Shown here: one piece after another, positions 45,604 to 55,665 of the stretch | Layout: the number at the start of each line of letters is the position of its first letter | Numbering within the stretch: the first letter of the stretch is position 1 | DNA from: Corynebacterium curieae | GTDB taxonomy: Bacteria > Actinomycetota > Actinomycetes > Mycobacteriales > Mycobacteriaceae | Length of the DNA: 64,000 bases | Direction: 5' to 3' | Assembly: GCF_027570035.1 (NCBI RefSeq) | Contig: NZ_JAKMUU010000002.1 | Coordinates: 1-64,000 of the forward strand | Program-made: the position numbers and the translations under genes | The notes under the pieces: generated by a model | The model's input: only the letters and a program-made list of their open reading frames with translations | Database searches by the model: none | Told to the model about the DNA's origin: nothing

Positions 45604-46386
45604 CTAAATCAAGTTCTTTGCGGACAGGAAGTCAGCGATCTTCTTCGCTGCATCTTGCGGGTTGGGCTCGGAGATGACTTCGCCGGCCGTACGCGGTGGG
45701 CGCTTCTCAGCGGCCGTAACGGAAGTAGTAGGTGCGATTGCCTCAATGCCCAGGTCAGCCAGCGAGAAAGTTGTAATTTCCGCCTTCTTGGCGGCCATGA
45801 GGCCCTTGAAATTGGGGAAGCGCGGCTTGTCGCTCTTATCGGTCACGGAGACGATCGCCGGCAGTGGCGCTTCTAGCTCCCAAGTGCCGCGGGCATCATC
45901 GCGGGTGCCATGCAAGGTGCCGTCAACTAGCTCTACCTTGTGTAGGGCGGTAAGGGCTGGCAGCTGGCGGTATTCGGCGAGCAGTCCGGTAAGGAGGCCG
46001 GTGGAGGCATCAGATGCTTCAGTGCCTGCGGTGATCAGCTGGACGTCGTCAAGCTTGTTCAGCACAGCATTAAGGGTCCATGCGGTCGACAGTGCGTCCG
46101 CGCCGGCCAGCGAGTCATCGGAGACGAGCACCGCATCATCGGCGCCCATGGCCAGTGCCTTGCGCAGAGCCTCGTCCGCCTGGGCTGGACCCATGGTCAG
46201 CGCTACCACCTTGAACCCTGCATCAGGATTATCGTCGCGCAGGCGCAGGGCTTGTTCCACGGAGTATTCATTGACTTCATCAATGACGTTATCCACGGAG
46301 GTGCGATCCAGGGTGTGGTCATCTTCCAAGGTCTTGGTAGACCACGTATCCGGCACGTGTTTGACCAGAGCCACGATAGTTGGCAT
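45604..46386 (-). CDS. etfB: electron transfer flavoprotein beta subunit
   Basis: AMP-binding partner of EtfA. 260 residues. Family signatures: VALVKHVPDTWSTKTLEDDHTLDRTSVDNVIDEVNEYSVEQALRLRD, the ETF-beta pattern VALTMGPAQADEALRKALAMGADDAVLVSD, and TDKSDKPRFPNFKGLMAAKKAEITTF. GGAAAGGTGAG precedes the ATG. The methyltransferase gene ends 25 nt upstream. Confidence 0.96.
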   Translation of the reverse strand: MPTIVALVKHVPDTWSTKTLEDDHTLDRTSVDNVIDEVNEYSVEQALRLRDDNPDAGFKVVALTMGPAQADEALRKALAMGADDAVLVSDDSLAGADALSTAWTLNAVLNKLDDVQLITAGTEASDASTGLLTGLLAEYRQLPALTALHKVELVDGTLHGTRDDARGTWELEAPLPAIVSVTDKSDKPRFPNFKGLMAAKKAEITTFSLADLGIEAIAPTTSVTAAEKRPPRTAGEVISEPNPQDAAKKIADFLSAKNLI

Positions 46387-46410
46387 TGGGCACTCACCTT
46401 TCCGATATAT

Positions 46411-47544
46411 TTATGTTGCGTAATTATCCTCGGACGATGATACTCGGGGTTGACAGAGCAAGGCGATTCCCTGTGAGCCAATTCGCGTAATGATTACTGC
46501 AAAGGGCTTCTTTCCTTTCAGCTTCATCTTCTTGCGCAGCTGGTCAGGGTCCACTTCTACCCCGCGCACAAGGATTTCCAGGCTTCCCGCGTCATAGGAT
46601 TTAAGTACGGATTTTAATCTCTTTAGGGGTACTTTTTCTATGAATGGAAATGCGGAAGTTCCCTCCGGGATCCTCTCGCCTGTTAGGTACGCGATGCGCG
46701 GATCGATTTGGTGCAGCCCTTCCCTAGCCGCGTAGTGCCGAACTAGGCCAGCACGAACGATGGCACCGTCCGGATCAATCAGGTAGCTGCCAATATCGCC
46801 GGCCTCTGGCAGGTTTGTTTCTTGGTCATCGAGAACATCTATCTTTTCACCACGGATCATCACCGCATTTCGCCCCGTACCAAGACCAGGAGTGTATAGG
46901 CAGGCTTCCTTTACTCCCCCATCGACGCTCGCGACGATAACGAGACCATCCCATTCGCTGAAATCAAGCCCGGGCGCGCACTTAATGGCCAGCTCCTTGC
47001 CGCGATGCTTATCGACGACCTCCGGAAGCGGCGGCACCAAATCTCCCGGCCGCGTGATCCTTCTCCCACCAGCACGGCGGGCTGGATCTGCAAGGAGGAC
47101 ATCGGCAGTCGTAGTCGTGGTGAGCGCATCCGCGCGGAATATCTTGGACGAAGAGAGGTTGTACCTCGCCATCCTGACCCGCGACTCATCCAGATCCGAG
47201 CCGAAGTAGTCAAACGGACAATTATAGCCTTCCGTACCGATGGAGCAGGTGAGATCATGAACGGTATGAACTCCCTGTTCCGCAAGGAAGCTCATGCGAT
47301 ATGCAGCAACGCCGATGGGAGTGGCTTGCTGGGCGGAGTCAGCATCCATCAGCCAATTGTGGGGAAGCTTGCCCGAATTACGCGCAGTCACTAACTCCAT
47401 AACTGCGCGGCCAAAGTCGCCGAATTTTTCTTTGAGGACTTCGGCATCTTTGAGCCGGGAGGCCTTGGTCAAGGCGAGATCGAGGCTAACTATCTCCTCA
47501 TGGTGGTCCATCAGGAAGCTGACTTCTGCGGGGGTATAACTCAT
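46411..47544 (-). CDS. class I methyltransferase with THUMP-like domain
   Basis: 377-residue protein conserved in actinobacteria. The central SAM-binding domain reads HTVHDLTCSIGTEGYNCP, YFGSDLDESRVRMARYNL and an RNA-methyltransferase-like DVLLADPARRAGGRR. The C-terminal third is the THUMP-like domain ending GKKPFAVIITRIGSQGIALLCQPR. An RNA substrate is plausible but unproven. The start overlaps the NUDIX gene stop by 4 nt (ATGA), so translation is coupled. Confidence 0.83.
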   Translation of the reverse strand: MSYTPAEVSFLMDHHEEIVSLDLALTKASRLKDAEVLKEKFGDFGRAVMELVTARNSGKLPHNWLMDADSAQQATPIGVAAYRMSFLAEQGVHTVHDLTCSIGTEGYNCPFDYFGSDLDESRVRMARYNLSSSKIFRADALTTTTTADVLLADPARRAGGRRITRPGDLVPPLPEVVDKHRGKELAIKCAPGLDFSEWDGLVIVASVDGGVKEACLYTPGLGTGRNAVMIRGEKIDVLDDQETNLPEAGDIGSYLIDPDGAIVRAGLVRHYAAREGLHQIDPRIAYLTGERIPEGTSAFPFIEKVPLKRLKSVLKSYDAGSLEILVRGVEVDPDQLRKKMKLKGKKPFAVIITRIGSQGIALLCQPRVSSSEDNYAT

Positions 47545-48368
47545 ATGCGGTCTAAAGGGGTGGTGGAAAAGAATTCGCGGTACCGGGAATCCTCGCGGGG
47601 ATCCCCAATAACGGGGCGCAGATCAGAAAAGGACGCATCATCTAAGACTTCTTGGACTGAGGAGTATTTGCTCAACCTCTGCATTTGCGCCCACGTAGGA
47701 ATGACTAGGCGTACCAGCCCGGCGCGCCAGCCATCCAGGATGAGCTGCGGGGAGAACCATCCGGCATCATCAGCTTCATCGGTATCCCCGTCTGGTTCTT
47801 GGCCGGAGGGCAAAACCCCAACGAAGAAAAAAGTATCGAACCAGTGGCTCTTGCCTTTTCCCACCCAACGCGCCCAGGGAAGGAGCATATCGGTGTCGAC
47901 CCGCATGCCGTTATTGCTGAGGAATTCGGTAAAGGAAATGGTGTGGTTTTCCAGTAGCTTGCGCTCCTTGTGATAGCGCCGCGCATTAGAGACAATGCCG
48001 TCTTCGCGTATAGCAAAAAGGGTGCCGGCCTCTTCAAAGAGCTCGCGCGCAGCAGCAAAGACAAGGGCATGGGCCTTGTACTTTGTCACACCCATTCGCC
48101 GGGCCATCGCAACTACTGATTTACCGGCCCACAGCTCGCCCGAGTCCCAAGATCGAGGTGGAAAGTCGCGTGGATCTACTCCCCCTCCGGGAAACACCGA
48201 ATGCCCCGGGTAATTATGCATGGTGTGAACCCGTTCTTGGACCCAAACCTCAAGACCGTCAGCGCCATCCCGCAACAGCAGGACCGTTGCCGCCAAGCGC
48301 CCACCATTAAAGCCGGTGGTATCGCTGGCGTCGATGGCATCTAGACGGTCATGGATAGGATTGGTCAT
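47541..48368 (-). CDS. NUDIX hydrolase (NUDT19-like)
   Basis: 275 residues. The Nudix box is split by an insertion: PGHSVFPGGGVDPRDFP ... AHALVFAAARELFEEAGTLFA, with REXXEE metal ligands intact. This longer spacing is typical of the NUDT7/NUDT19-like subgroup, which acts on CoA derivatives in other organisms; the substrate here is unknown. ATGA-type overlaps on both sides tie it to the ABC ATPase and methyltransferase genes. Confidence 0.87.
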   Translation of the reverse strand: MTNPIHDRLDAIDASDTTGFNGGRLAATVLLLRDGADGLEVWVQERVHTMHNYPGHSVFPGGGVDPRDFPPRSWDSGELWAGKSVVAMARRMGVTKYKAHALVFAAARELFEEAGTLFAIREDGIVSNARRYHKERKLLENHTISFTEFLSNNGMRVDTDMLLPWARWVGKGKSHWFDTFFFVGVLPSGQEPDGDTDEADDAGWFSPQLILDGWRAGLVRLVIPTWAQMQRLSKYSSVQEVLDDASFSDLRPVIGDPREDSRYREFFSTTPLDRI

Positions 48369-49186
48369 AGAGAAGCTCGGCGGGCGAAGTATCGCTGTCC
48401 AATGCGGTCCACCTGGATGGGCTGGTGGAAGGCGCGAGTCAGGTTTTCGGAGGTAAGGACGGAATTAATCAGGCCTTTTGCCACTACCTTACCCTCATCT
48501 AGCAGCATGGCGTGGGTGAAGCCGTAGGGGATTTCCTCCACGTGGTGGGTGATCATGACAATCGCTGGGGCATCGGGATCCATGGCTAGATCGCCGAGGT
48601 ATCCCACTAGGTCTTCGCGGCCGCCCAGATCCATTCCGGCTGAAGGCTCATCGAGGATGAGCAGCTCTGGGTTGGACATGAGGGCACGGGCTAGGACTAC
48701 GCGCTTCTTTTCGCCTTCGGACAGTGTTCCCCATGTGCGTTCTTTCAGATGGGTCGCACCTACCTGCGCCAAGATGTCATCAGCGCGGGAGAAGTCCATG
48801 TCTTGGTACTCCTCCCGCCACCGGCCGAGCACTGCGTAACCGGCGGAGACAACGAGATCGTCTACGCGCTCGTTGTCTGGGATCCGCGATTGCACCGCCG
48901 CAGAGGAAATGCCAATGAGCGCGCGCAGATCGCGCATGTCCGTCTTGCCGATTTGCTCACCCATCAAAAAGGCGGTGCCTTTCGAGGGGAATTGTTCGGC
49001 CGCGGCCATGCGTACCAAGGAAGTCTTGCCCGCCCCGTTGGGCCCAATGATGACCCAGCGCTCATCGAGCTCTACTTGCCAATCCACAGGACCCACGAGA
49101 GTCTTGCCACCCCGGCGCAGCTCAACGCCGCGGAAATCTACGAGCCAGTCTTGATCAGTAGGAGTTACGTCGTTCACGCCTTCCAT
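48365..49186 (-). CDS. ABC transporter ATP-binding protein
   Basis: 273-residue soluble ATPase. Walker A VIIGPNGAGKTSLVRMAA, ABC signature LSEGEKKRVVLARAL, Walker B ELLILDEPSAGMDLGGRE and the His in MITHHVEEIP. No permease gene is adjacent, so the transported substrate, or an alternative ABC-F-like role, is unknown. ATG 49186 chosen: the frame remains open to 49429, but that extension would overlap glgE and has no domain. First gene of the operon running to iscS; divergent from glgE. Confidence 0.88.
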   Translation of the reverse strand: MEGVNDVTPTDQDWLVDFRGVELRRGGKTLVGPVDWQVELDERWVIIGPNGAGKTSLVRMAAAEQFPSKGTAFLMGEQIGKTDMRDLRALIGISSAAVQSRIPDNERVDDLVVSAGYAVLGRWREEYQDMDFSRADDILAQVGATHLKERTWGTLSEGEKKRVVLARALMSNPELLILDEPSAGMDLGGREDLVGYLGDLAMDPDAPAIVMITHHVEEIPYGFTHAMLLDEGKVVAKGLINSVLTSENLTRAFHQPIQVDRIGQRYFARRASL

Positions 49187-49244
49187 TGTGACTGATTTGT
49201 TCTTTGGCCGGTGAAATTGACACAGCTGCATTAGTCTTATGGGC

Positions 49245-51254
49245 ATGACTACTCGCCTTGGTATTGACGATGTCCGCCCACTTATTTCCGCTGGTTCTGT
49301 AGCCTCCAAAGCCGTTGTAGGCGAGGTAATTCCCGTCACCGCTCTAGTGTGGCGCGAGGGCCACGACGCAGTCTCGGCTACCTTGTCCGCATGGGCGGCA
49401 CGTACCACGGCAACGTCCTCCGTCACCATGCAGGCGGATCCACACGACCAAGATCGCGTTCATGGCGTGTTTACTCCAGGTACCCAAGGCACCTGGTTTT
49501 TTCGAGTCGATGCCTGGTCCGATCCCATCGCCACGTGGAAGAATGCAGTAACCAAAAAGATGGCGGCTGGGCAGTCCGCTGCCGAGTTGGCCAATGACCT
49601 CCACCATGGCGCGGAGCTGTTTTCTCGGGCCGCTTTGCAAACCCCGTCTGATGTGGTGGCACCGCTTTTTGCGGCCGCGCGGGATTTGGCAGATGAGTCA
49701 AAGGACGTCGACAAGCGGGTGCAGGTAGCGCTTTCGGATGAAGTGGCAGATATCCTTCACTCGCACCCGCTGCGGGACCTTCTGGTGGAAGGTGCAATCC
49801 ACGAGGTTTATGTGGAACGCCCCGCTGCGCTGTATAACTCGTGGTACGAGCTCTTTCCCCGCTCAACGGGCGGCTGGGATGAAGAGGGCAACCCTGTTCA
49901 CGGTACATTTGAGACCACAGCCAAGGCCTTGGAACGCGTGGCCGATATGGGCTTCGATACCGTCTATTTTCCGCCTATCCATCCCATCGGAGAAGTACAC
50001 CGCAAGGGAAAGAATAACTCGGTCGTTGCAGAGCTCGGGGATGTGGGAAGCCCGTGGGCCATCCAGGACCACTCAACCACCCATCCGGACTTGGGCACAA
50101 TGGAGGATTTTAAAAAACTCGTCTCCCGCGCCCAAGAGCTTGGTCTCGAAGTTGCGCTCGATTTCGCACTGCAGGCATCGCCCGATCACCCGTGGGCGAA
50201 AACCCACCCAGAATTTTTCACCGTTCTTCCGGATGGCACCATCGCCTATGCTGAAAATCCACCGAAGAAGTACCAGGATATCTATCCGCTCAACTTCGAT
50301 AACGCACCGGATTCCATCTACTACGAGATCTATGAAACCTTGATGATCTGGGTCGAAGCTGGGGTAAATACCTTCCGCGTGGATAATCCGCACACCAAGC
50401 CGGCAAACTTTTGGGATTGGTTGATTACTCGCGTGCACGCCACCCATCCGGATGTCATCTTTTTAGCCGAGGCCTTTACTCGCGCTCCCCGTCTTTTTGG
50501 CCTAGCCAAGGCCGGCTTTTCCCAGTCCTATAGCTATTTCACGTGGCAGACCTCCAAGCACGAGCTAACCCACTTCGGCCAGATGCACGTGGAGCAAGCG
50601 GATATCTGCCGCCCTAATCTTTTTGTCAATACCCCGGATATTTTGCACGAGTCCCTGCAAACCGGAGGGCGCGCCATGTTTGCCATCCGCGCTGTCCTAG
50701 CTGCCACCATGTCACCTCTGTGGGGTGTTTATTCCGGCTTCGAACTGTACGAGCACACCCCGGTAGCGCCGGGTTCGGAAGAATACCTCGACTCTGAGAA
50801 GTATGAACTGCGCCCGCGCGATTTTGCCGCGGCCGCAAAGTCCGGTGACTCCTTGGAGTCCTATATCCGGCTACTCAATCAGATTCGCCGCGATAATCCC
50901 GCATTGCAGCAATTGCGCACCCTGCGTTTCCATGACACCGACAACGAGGCCATCATTGCCTATTCCAAGGCGGATCCGGCCACCGGCAACGTGGTCCTCG
51001 TCGTGGTCAATCTGGATCCGCGCAACGCGCAGGAGGCTACCGTGTCCGTAGATATGCGGGCTATCGGCCGACACCCCGGCGAGTCTTATACCGTGCAAGA
51101 CACCATTACCGGATCTGCCTATCACTGGTCAGAGCGCAACTTTGTGCGCTTGGAACCGCTTCGCGACGTCGCCCATGTCTTTGTCCTGCCCCACGCCGAC
51201 CACGCCTTTCAAGAACAGCTCGCTTGGCGCGACGTGACCGATTATCGCCCTTAA
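49245..51254 (+). CDS. glgE: alpha-1,4-glucan:maltose-1-phosphate maltosyltransferase
   Basis: GH13_3 enzyme adding maltosyl units from maltose 1-phosphate to alpha-glucan. 669 residues. N-terminal all-beta domains are followed by the (beta/alpha)8 domain: VYFPPIHPIGEVHRKGKNN, the nucleophile Asp in VNTFRVDNPHTKP, the acid/base Glu in VIFLAEAFTRAP. Start ATG 49245 is 7 nt after TAGTCT (leaderless); ATG 49239 is possible. It forms an apparent operon with glgB 44 nt downstream, as in mycobacteria. Confidence 0.97.
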   Translation: MTTRLGIDDVRPLISAGSVASKAVVGEVIPVTALVWREGHDAVSATLSAWAARTTATSSVTMQADPHDQDRVHGVFTPGTQGTWFFRVDAWSDPIATWKNAVTKKMAAGQSAAELANDLHHGAELFSRAALQTPSDVVAPLFAAARDLADESKDVDKRVQVALSDEVADILHSHPLRDLLVEGAIHEVYVERPAALYNSWYELFPRSTGGWDEEGNPVHGTFETTAKALERVADMGFDTVYFPPIHPIGEVHRKGKNNSVVAELGDVGSPWAIQDHSTTHPDLGTMEDFKKLVSRAQELGLEVALDFALQASPDHPWAKTHPEFFTVLPDGTIAYAENPPKKYQDIYPLNFDNAPDSIYYEIYETLMIWVEAGVNTFRVDNPHTKPANFWDWLITRVHATHPDVIFLAEAFTRAPRLFGLAKAGFSQSYSYFTWQTSKHELTHFGQMHVEQADICRPNLFVNTPDILHESLQTGGRAMFAIRAVLAATMSPLWGVYSGFELYEHTPVAPGSEEYLDSEKYELRPRDFAAAAKSGDSLESYIRLLNQIRRDNPALQQLRTLRFHDTDNEAIIAYSKADPATGNVVLVVVNLDPRNAQEATVSVDMRAIGRHPGESYTVQDTITGSAYHWSERNFVRLEPLRDVAHVFVLPHADHAFQEQLAWRDVTDYRP

Positions 51255-51298
51255 ACATTTGCCCATAAGACCACACTCGATATAGGTACTCTGATTGT

Positions 51299-53416
51299 AT
51301 GAATATCCCGGCCGCTGATCTCGCCCGCATAAACGACTGCCGCCACCATGACCCACACGGCTTTTATGGTTGGCACGAAGGCATCGTACGCACCCGCCAG
51401 CCTGGCGCCACGGCAGTACACATTCACACCCCCACCCAATCCATTTCCATGGACTTGGTAGGCGATGATATTTGGGAAGCAAAGGTAGGCGATAACTGCG
51501 ATTACCGCCTAGAAATCTCCTATCCGGAGGCGCCTACTCGAACTGTGGCAGACGGCTATCATTTCCTTCCCACCATCGGTTCGCTGGACCTGCACCTAAT
51601 TGGAGAAGGCCGCCACGAGCGCCTCTGGGAAGTCCTCGGTGCAAACTTGCGCACCTACGAGACAGAGATGGGCTCCGTGGATGGGGTCTCCTTTGCCGTG
51701 TGGGCCCCCAACGCCCAAGGCGTGGCTGTGGTGGGTGACTTCTGTGGCTGGAACCCAACCCAGTATCCGATGCGTTCTTTAGGCTCTACCGGCGTATGGG
51801 AAGTCTTTGTTCCGGGCATCGGCGCTGGCGAGCACTATAAATTCTCCATCTTTAGCCACGAGGGCCGCAAGGACAAGGCCGACCCCTTGGCAAAACGCAC
51901 CGCCTGCCCGCCGGAAACAGACTCTATCGTGGATTCCACCAGCTTCGCTTGGTCCGATTCCGCTTGGATGGGCAAGCGCACCGACAACCTCGACGTCCCC
52001 ATGAGCATCTATGAGGTTCACGTCGGCTCGTGGAAGGTTGGCGCCAACTACAACCTCCTGCGCGAGGAACTCATTCCGTATCTCAAGGAGCACGGTTTCA
52101 CCCACGTCGAACTTTTGCCCGTAGCCGAGCACCCCTTTGGCGGCTCCTGGGGCTACCAAGTCTCCGGCTACTACTCGCCTTCCGCGCGTTGGGGCTCGCC
52201 GGATGAATTCCGTGAACTGGTCAATGCACTGCACGAAAACAGCATCGGCGTCATCGTGGACTGGGTGCCGGCCCACTTCCCCAAAGATGACTGGGCCCTC
52301 GGACGCTTCGACGGCCAGGCGCTGTATGAGCACCCCGATCCCCGCCGCGGTGAACAATCCGACTGGGGCACCTATGTCTTTGATTTCGGACGCAATGAGG
52401 TCCGCAATTTCCTTGTAGCTAATGCACTTTACTGGGCCGAAGAGTTCCATATCGATGGCCTGCGCGTAGACGCAGTGGCCTCCATGCTCTACCTAGATTA
52501 TTCCCGCGATGAATGGCTGCCCAACCAGTACGGCGGGCGCGAGAATTTAGAGGCCGTGCAATTCCTGCAGGAAACCAATGCCACTCTCAACCGCACCCAT
52601 CCTGGCGTGCTCACCATTGCCGAGGAATCCACCTCCTGGCCGGGCGTTACCGCTCCGACTTCTGAAAATGGCCTGGGCTTTTCTCTGAAGTGGAACATGG
52701 GCTGGATGAATGACACCCTAGAGTACTTCCAGCACGAGCCTATCCACCGCTCCCATCACCACGGCGAACTTACCTTTTCTATGGTCTACGCCTACTCTGA
52801 GCGCTACGTACTGCCGTTTAGCCATGACGAGGTGGTGCACGGCAAAGGCTCGCTGTGGGAACGCATGCCCGGCGATGACTGGAATAAGGCCGCCGGCCTG
52901 CGGGCACTATACGGATACATGTTTTCCCACCCCGGCAAGAACCTGCTGTTCATGGGCCAAGAATTCGGCCAGACCACCGAGTGGGCCGAAGGACATTCCG
53001 CGGACTGGGGCAACCTCGATGGTTGGGGCAGCGAATGGCACCACGGCATCAAACGGCTCGTGCGCGATATTAACCTCATCTACCGTGATACCCCTGCCTT
53101 GTGGTCGCAAGACTTTAGCCAAGAGGGATTCCAGTGGGTCAAGGCGGATGACTCGAATAATAACGTGCTCGGCTACGTCCGCTACGGTGCTGATGGCTCC
53201 GCCCTGCTCGCCGTGTGCAACCTTTCTGGTTCTTCCATCCCCAACTACGGCCTCTGGGTGCCACATGACGGTGCTTGGCAGATGGTGCTCAACACTGACG
53301 ACGCCGTCTATGAGGGCGCTGGGAATCCGCTTCCCCAGCGCATCCACGTGACGAATAATTCCGCCACGTTGCACCTGCCGGCCAATTCCGTGCAGTGGTA
53401 CGTGCTCGAGCGCTAA
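51299..53416 (+). CDS. glgB: 1,4-alpha-glucan branching enzyme
   Basis: Introduces alpha-1,6 branches in glycogen-like glucan. 705 residues: CBM48-type N-terminal domains ([25 protein letters not shown]), GH13 catalytic domain with [12 protein letters not shown], nucleophile Asp in [18 protein letters not shown], acid/base Glu in [13 protein letters not shown] and [15 protein letters not shown]. Partner of GlgE. A possible -10, TACTCT, lies 6 nt before the ATG, so a second promoter may exist. It converges with the thioredoxin-like gene with almost no spacer. Confidence 0.97.
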   Translation: MNIPAADLARINDCRHHDPHGFYGWHEGIVRTRQPGATAVHIHTPTQSISMDLVGDDIWEAKVGDNCDYRLEISYPEAPTRTVADGYHFLPTIGSLDLHLIGEGRHERLWEVLGANLRTYETEMGSVDGVSFAVWAPNAQGVAVVGDFCGWNPTQYPMRSLGSTGVWEVFVPGIGAGEHYKFSIFSHEGRKDKADPLAKRTACPPETDSIVDSTSFAWSDSAWMGKRTDNLDVPMSIYEVHVGSWKVGANYNLLREELIPYLKEHGFTHVELLPVAEHPFGGSWGYQVSGYYSPSARWGSPDEFRELVNALHENSIGVIVDWVPAHFPKDDWALGRFDGQALYEHPDPRRGEQSDWGTYVFDFGRNEVRNFLVANALYWAEEFHIDGLRVDAVASMLYLDYSRDEWLPNQYGGRENLEAVQFLQETNATLNRTHPGVLTIAEESTSWPGVTAPTSENGLGFSLKWNMGWMNDTLEYFQHEPIHRSHHHGELTFSMVYAYSERYVLPFSHDEVVHGKGSLWERMPGDDWNKAAGLRALYGYMFSHPGKNLLFMGQEFGQTTEWAEGHSADWGNLDGWGSEWHHGIKRLVRDINLIYRDTPALWSQDFSQEGFQWVKADDSNNNVLGYVRYGADGSALLAVCNLSGSSIPNYGLWVPHDGAWQMVLNTDDAVYEGAGNPLPQRIHVTNNSATLHLPANSVQWYVLER

Positions 53417-53419
53417 AAG

Positions 53420-54346
53420 TTAGTACAGGGCGCTCGCAAGCTTCGTGCGGGCGTCGAGTACGCGCGGGTCGTTGCCCTCAAAAAGCCCAAAGAGCTCGAG
53501 CAAGCGCTCGCGTACGCGCGCCTTCTCATCGCCGGCCGTTGCCTTCATCGTCTCAATTAGGCGTTCAAAGGCCTTTTCTGGGGCACCGGCAACCACTTCG
53601 GCGTCGGCCGCCCGCATTTGCTTATCGACGTCCCCCTTATCCGCCTCCGCAGCCGCGATCGGATCCTCGGTCTGATTGGCTGGGTCGAGGCGCTTGAGCA
53701 GCATGGTTGTATCCCGCGCCTGCTTAATCTGCACGTTATCCGGCTCGGAGTCCAAAATGGAGTTGTAGACGTTGAGCGCACCATCAAAGTCACCGGCATT
53801 CAAGAAACTTTCTGCTTCCTGAAGGCGTGGATCCTCTTCTTCCTCTTGTGGCTGTTCCGAACCCTGATCGCCCTGCAAGCCCTTCAACTGTGGACCAACA
53901 TTTTGCACCAGGGTGTCTACCCATTGCTTGAGCGCGTCCTTCGGCTGCGCGCCCTCAAAATTAGTCAGCGGCTGACCAGCGCCCAACGCCACCACGGTAG
54001 GCAGATTCTTAACGCCGAAGACCTGCGCTACCTGCGGGGTAGCATCCGCATCTACATAGGCGACGAGGAAACTGAGGTTTCCTTGCGTGGCCAAATCCTG
54101 GAGATCGGTCCGCAACTGCTCTGACTGCGTGGAACGGGCAGTGCCGATGAGAACGATCACTGGAACTTCCGCAGAACGGCGCACCACGTCTTGTTCGAAG
54201 TTAGCCTCGGTAACCGTAAAGAAAGGCTGGACCCCACTAGCGTTTGCGTGTGACGACTCCTGTGCCTTCTGGCGCGCCTCAGCGCGGGCCTTGACCTGGC
54301 TAAGATCGAGCGCGCCTCCTACATAAGCATTATTTGCTGAAGTCAT
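53420..54346 (-). CDS. thioredoxin-like/TPR co-chaperone (CnoX-like)
   Basis: 308-residue cytoplasmic protein. The N-terminal thioredoxin fold (about residues 40-150) starts FFTVTEANFEQDVVRRSAEVPVIVLIGTARSTQSEQLRTDLQ; the CxxC active site is absent, replaced by ARSTQS, so it is not an oxidoreductase. The C-terminal half contains TPR-like helices (EAESFLNAGDFDGALNVYNSILDSEPDNVQIKQ), as in CnoX/YbbN. The start abuts the stop of the thiamine-binding gene. Confidence 0.85.
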   Translation of the reverse strand: MTSANNAYVGGALDLSQVKARAEARQKAQESSHANASGVQPFFTVTEANFEQDVVRRSAEVPVIVLIGTARSTQSEQLRTDLQDLATQGNLSFLVAYVDADATPQVAQVFGVKNLPTVVALGAGQPLTNFEGAQPKDALKQWVDTLVQNVGPQLKGLQGDQGSEQPQEEEEDPRLQEAESFLNAGDFDGALNVYNSILDSEPDNVQIKQARDTTMLLKRLDPANQTEDPIAAAEADKGDVDKQMRAADAEVVAGAPEKAFERLIETMKATAGDEKARVRERLLELFGLFEGNDPRVLDARTKLASALY

Positions 54347-54655
54347 CTAGTCCTCCTTTGCAAGGCGGCGGTTGACCGCATCTACCTTGTCTGTCAGCTG
54401 ATTGGTCACGCCTTCACGAATATCGGCCTTTACCACCAAAGAAGTACGCGGGGATACAGCACGCACTGCCTCAGTTGCCTTTTTGATGGTTCCAAAGACC
54501 TCATCCCATTCCCCCTCCAGAAGGGTAAACATGGCATTAGTCTCATTAGGAAGGCCAGACTCGCGAACCACGCGCACGGCCTCGGCCACGGCATCGGCCA
54601 TTTCTTGGGAGTCATTATTGACTACCGCTGGGGCTACAGAAAATGCAACAATCAT
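54347..54655 (-). CDS. MTH1187-family thiamine-binding protein
   Basis: 102-residue protein of the DUF77/MTH1187 family: IVAFSVAPAVVNNDSQEMADAVAEAVRVVRESGLPNETNAMFTLLEGEWDEVFGTIKKATEAV. Members form tetramers that bind thiamine or similar ligands; the physiological role is unclear. Part of the nucS-to-co-chaperone operon. Confidence 0.87.
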   Translation of the reverse strand: MIVAFSVAPAVVNNDSQEMADAVAEAVRVVRESGLPNETNAMFTLLEGEWDEVFGTIKKATEAVRAVSPRTSLVVKADIREGVTNQLTDKVDAVNRRLAKED

Positions 54656-54665
54656 GCCCGCTAGT

Positions 54666-54950
54666 CTACCTACGCTCCCAACAGTGGCGGTGCCAGTGCC
54701 GGCGATCGTCGCCCTGGCGGCCTACGTCTCGGGGCCATGCCACAATATGGGCGACCCCGGGCGGGATATTTTGATTACACCCTGGGCACACATAATACTT
54801 CTGCGCCCGCGCGGAGCCGATATGGCGCATAACGTATGGTTCACCATGGGACCAACTAGGGCCCTCGACCGTCTGCGAGCCGAGGAAAGTCGAGCCGTCT
54901 TTCGGCAAGGAGCGAATCTCTACCGGCTTGCGTCTATTTCGCCGTGGCAT
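54666..54950 (-). CDS. small protein with CxxC...HxxC zinc-type motif
   Basis: 94 residues, basic, conserved in position next to nucS in actinobacteria and often labelled ATP/GTP-binding without clear basis. It has a putative zinc site: YYVCPGCNQNIPPGVAHIV followed by RRHWHRHCWERR, which gives Cys-x2-Cys and His-x2-Cys with HNH-like spacing. Nuclease function is speculation. Start and nucS stop share TAATG. Function unknown. Confidence 0.75.
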   Translation of the reverse strand: MPRRNRRKPVEIRSLPKDGSTFLGSQTVEGPSWSHGEPYVMRHIGSARAQKYYVCPGCNQNIPPGVAHIVAWPRDVGRQGDDRRHWHRHCWERR

Positions 54951-55642
54951 TAGAACAATCGCAATTCATTAGACTCGAGGCCGCGCAGTTCTTGATAATC
55001 CAAGACAACGCAGCGAATGCCGCGATCCTCTGCCAGGGTGCGAGCCTGTGGTTTGATTTCCTGCGCTGCAAAAACACCGGATACCGGGGCGAGCAGCTCA
55101 TCGCGGTTTAGCAACTCCAGATACCGCGTCAGCTGCTCCACACCATCGATACCACCGCGGCGTTTCACCTCGATGGCAACGTTATTATTGTTTTCATCTT
55201 TCGCCATGATGTCCACAGGGCCGATTGCAGTGGGATATTCGCGGCGGACCAATGTGTAGCTATCGCCCAAGGTGTCGATCTGGTCTGCCAAAAGCTCCTG
55301 TAGGTGAGCTTCTACTCCATCCTTAACCAGCCCCGGATCCTCCCCCATGTCATAGGAGACTTCCTCGTGGATCTCAGCGATGGTGATGCGCAGCTGCTCG
55401 CCTTTAGGATTTTCCACCAGCCATAAGAGCTCACCTGTATCTTCACCATCTAAGTCCTCGATGGCGGATTCCTTTAAGGTACACGGCGGTGTCATCCAAT
55501 TAAGCGGCTTATACGCGCGGTCATCGGCGTGCACGGACACAGAGCCGTCTGCTTTGACGATGAGCAGGCGGTCTGCCATGGGAAGGTGGGCATCCAAACG
55601 GCCCACGTAATCTACGGAGCATCGGGCGATTACTAAACGCAT
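54950..55642 (-). CDS. nucS: mismatch-specific endonuclease NucS/EndoMS
   Basis: Actinobacterial mismatch repair nuclease that cuts both strands at mismatches, replacing MutS-MutL. 230 residues. N-terminal beta domain [20 protein letters not shown]; RecB-like nuclease site [24 protein letters not shown] (Asp, Glu-x-Lys); QLTRYLELL follows. The C-terminal end ELRLF is consistent with the short beta-clamp-binding tail known in corynebacterial NucS. ATG 55642 chosen because an upstream extension would enter the DUF2550 gene. Confidence 0.95.
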   Translation of the reverse strand: MRLVIARCSVDYVGRLDAHLPMADRLLIVKADGSVSVHADDRAYKPLNWMTPPCTLKESAIEDLDGEDTGELLWLVENPKGEQLRITIAEIHEEVSYDMGEDPGLVKDGVEAHLQELLADQIDTLGDSYTLVRREYPTAIGPVDIMAKDENNNNVAIEVKRRGGIDGVEQLTRYLELLNRDELLAPVSGVFAAQEIKPQARTLAEDRGIRCVVLDYQELRGLESNELRLF

Positions 55643-55665
55643 GACCTCTACCCTAGCGGGTAGCC

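Noticed and set aside
49187..49429. N-terminal extension of the ABC ATPase to 49429
   Set aside because: It would overlap the start of glgE and the divergent promoter region and encodes no ABC-type sequence; translation from ATG 49186 gives a complete protein.
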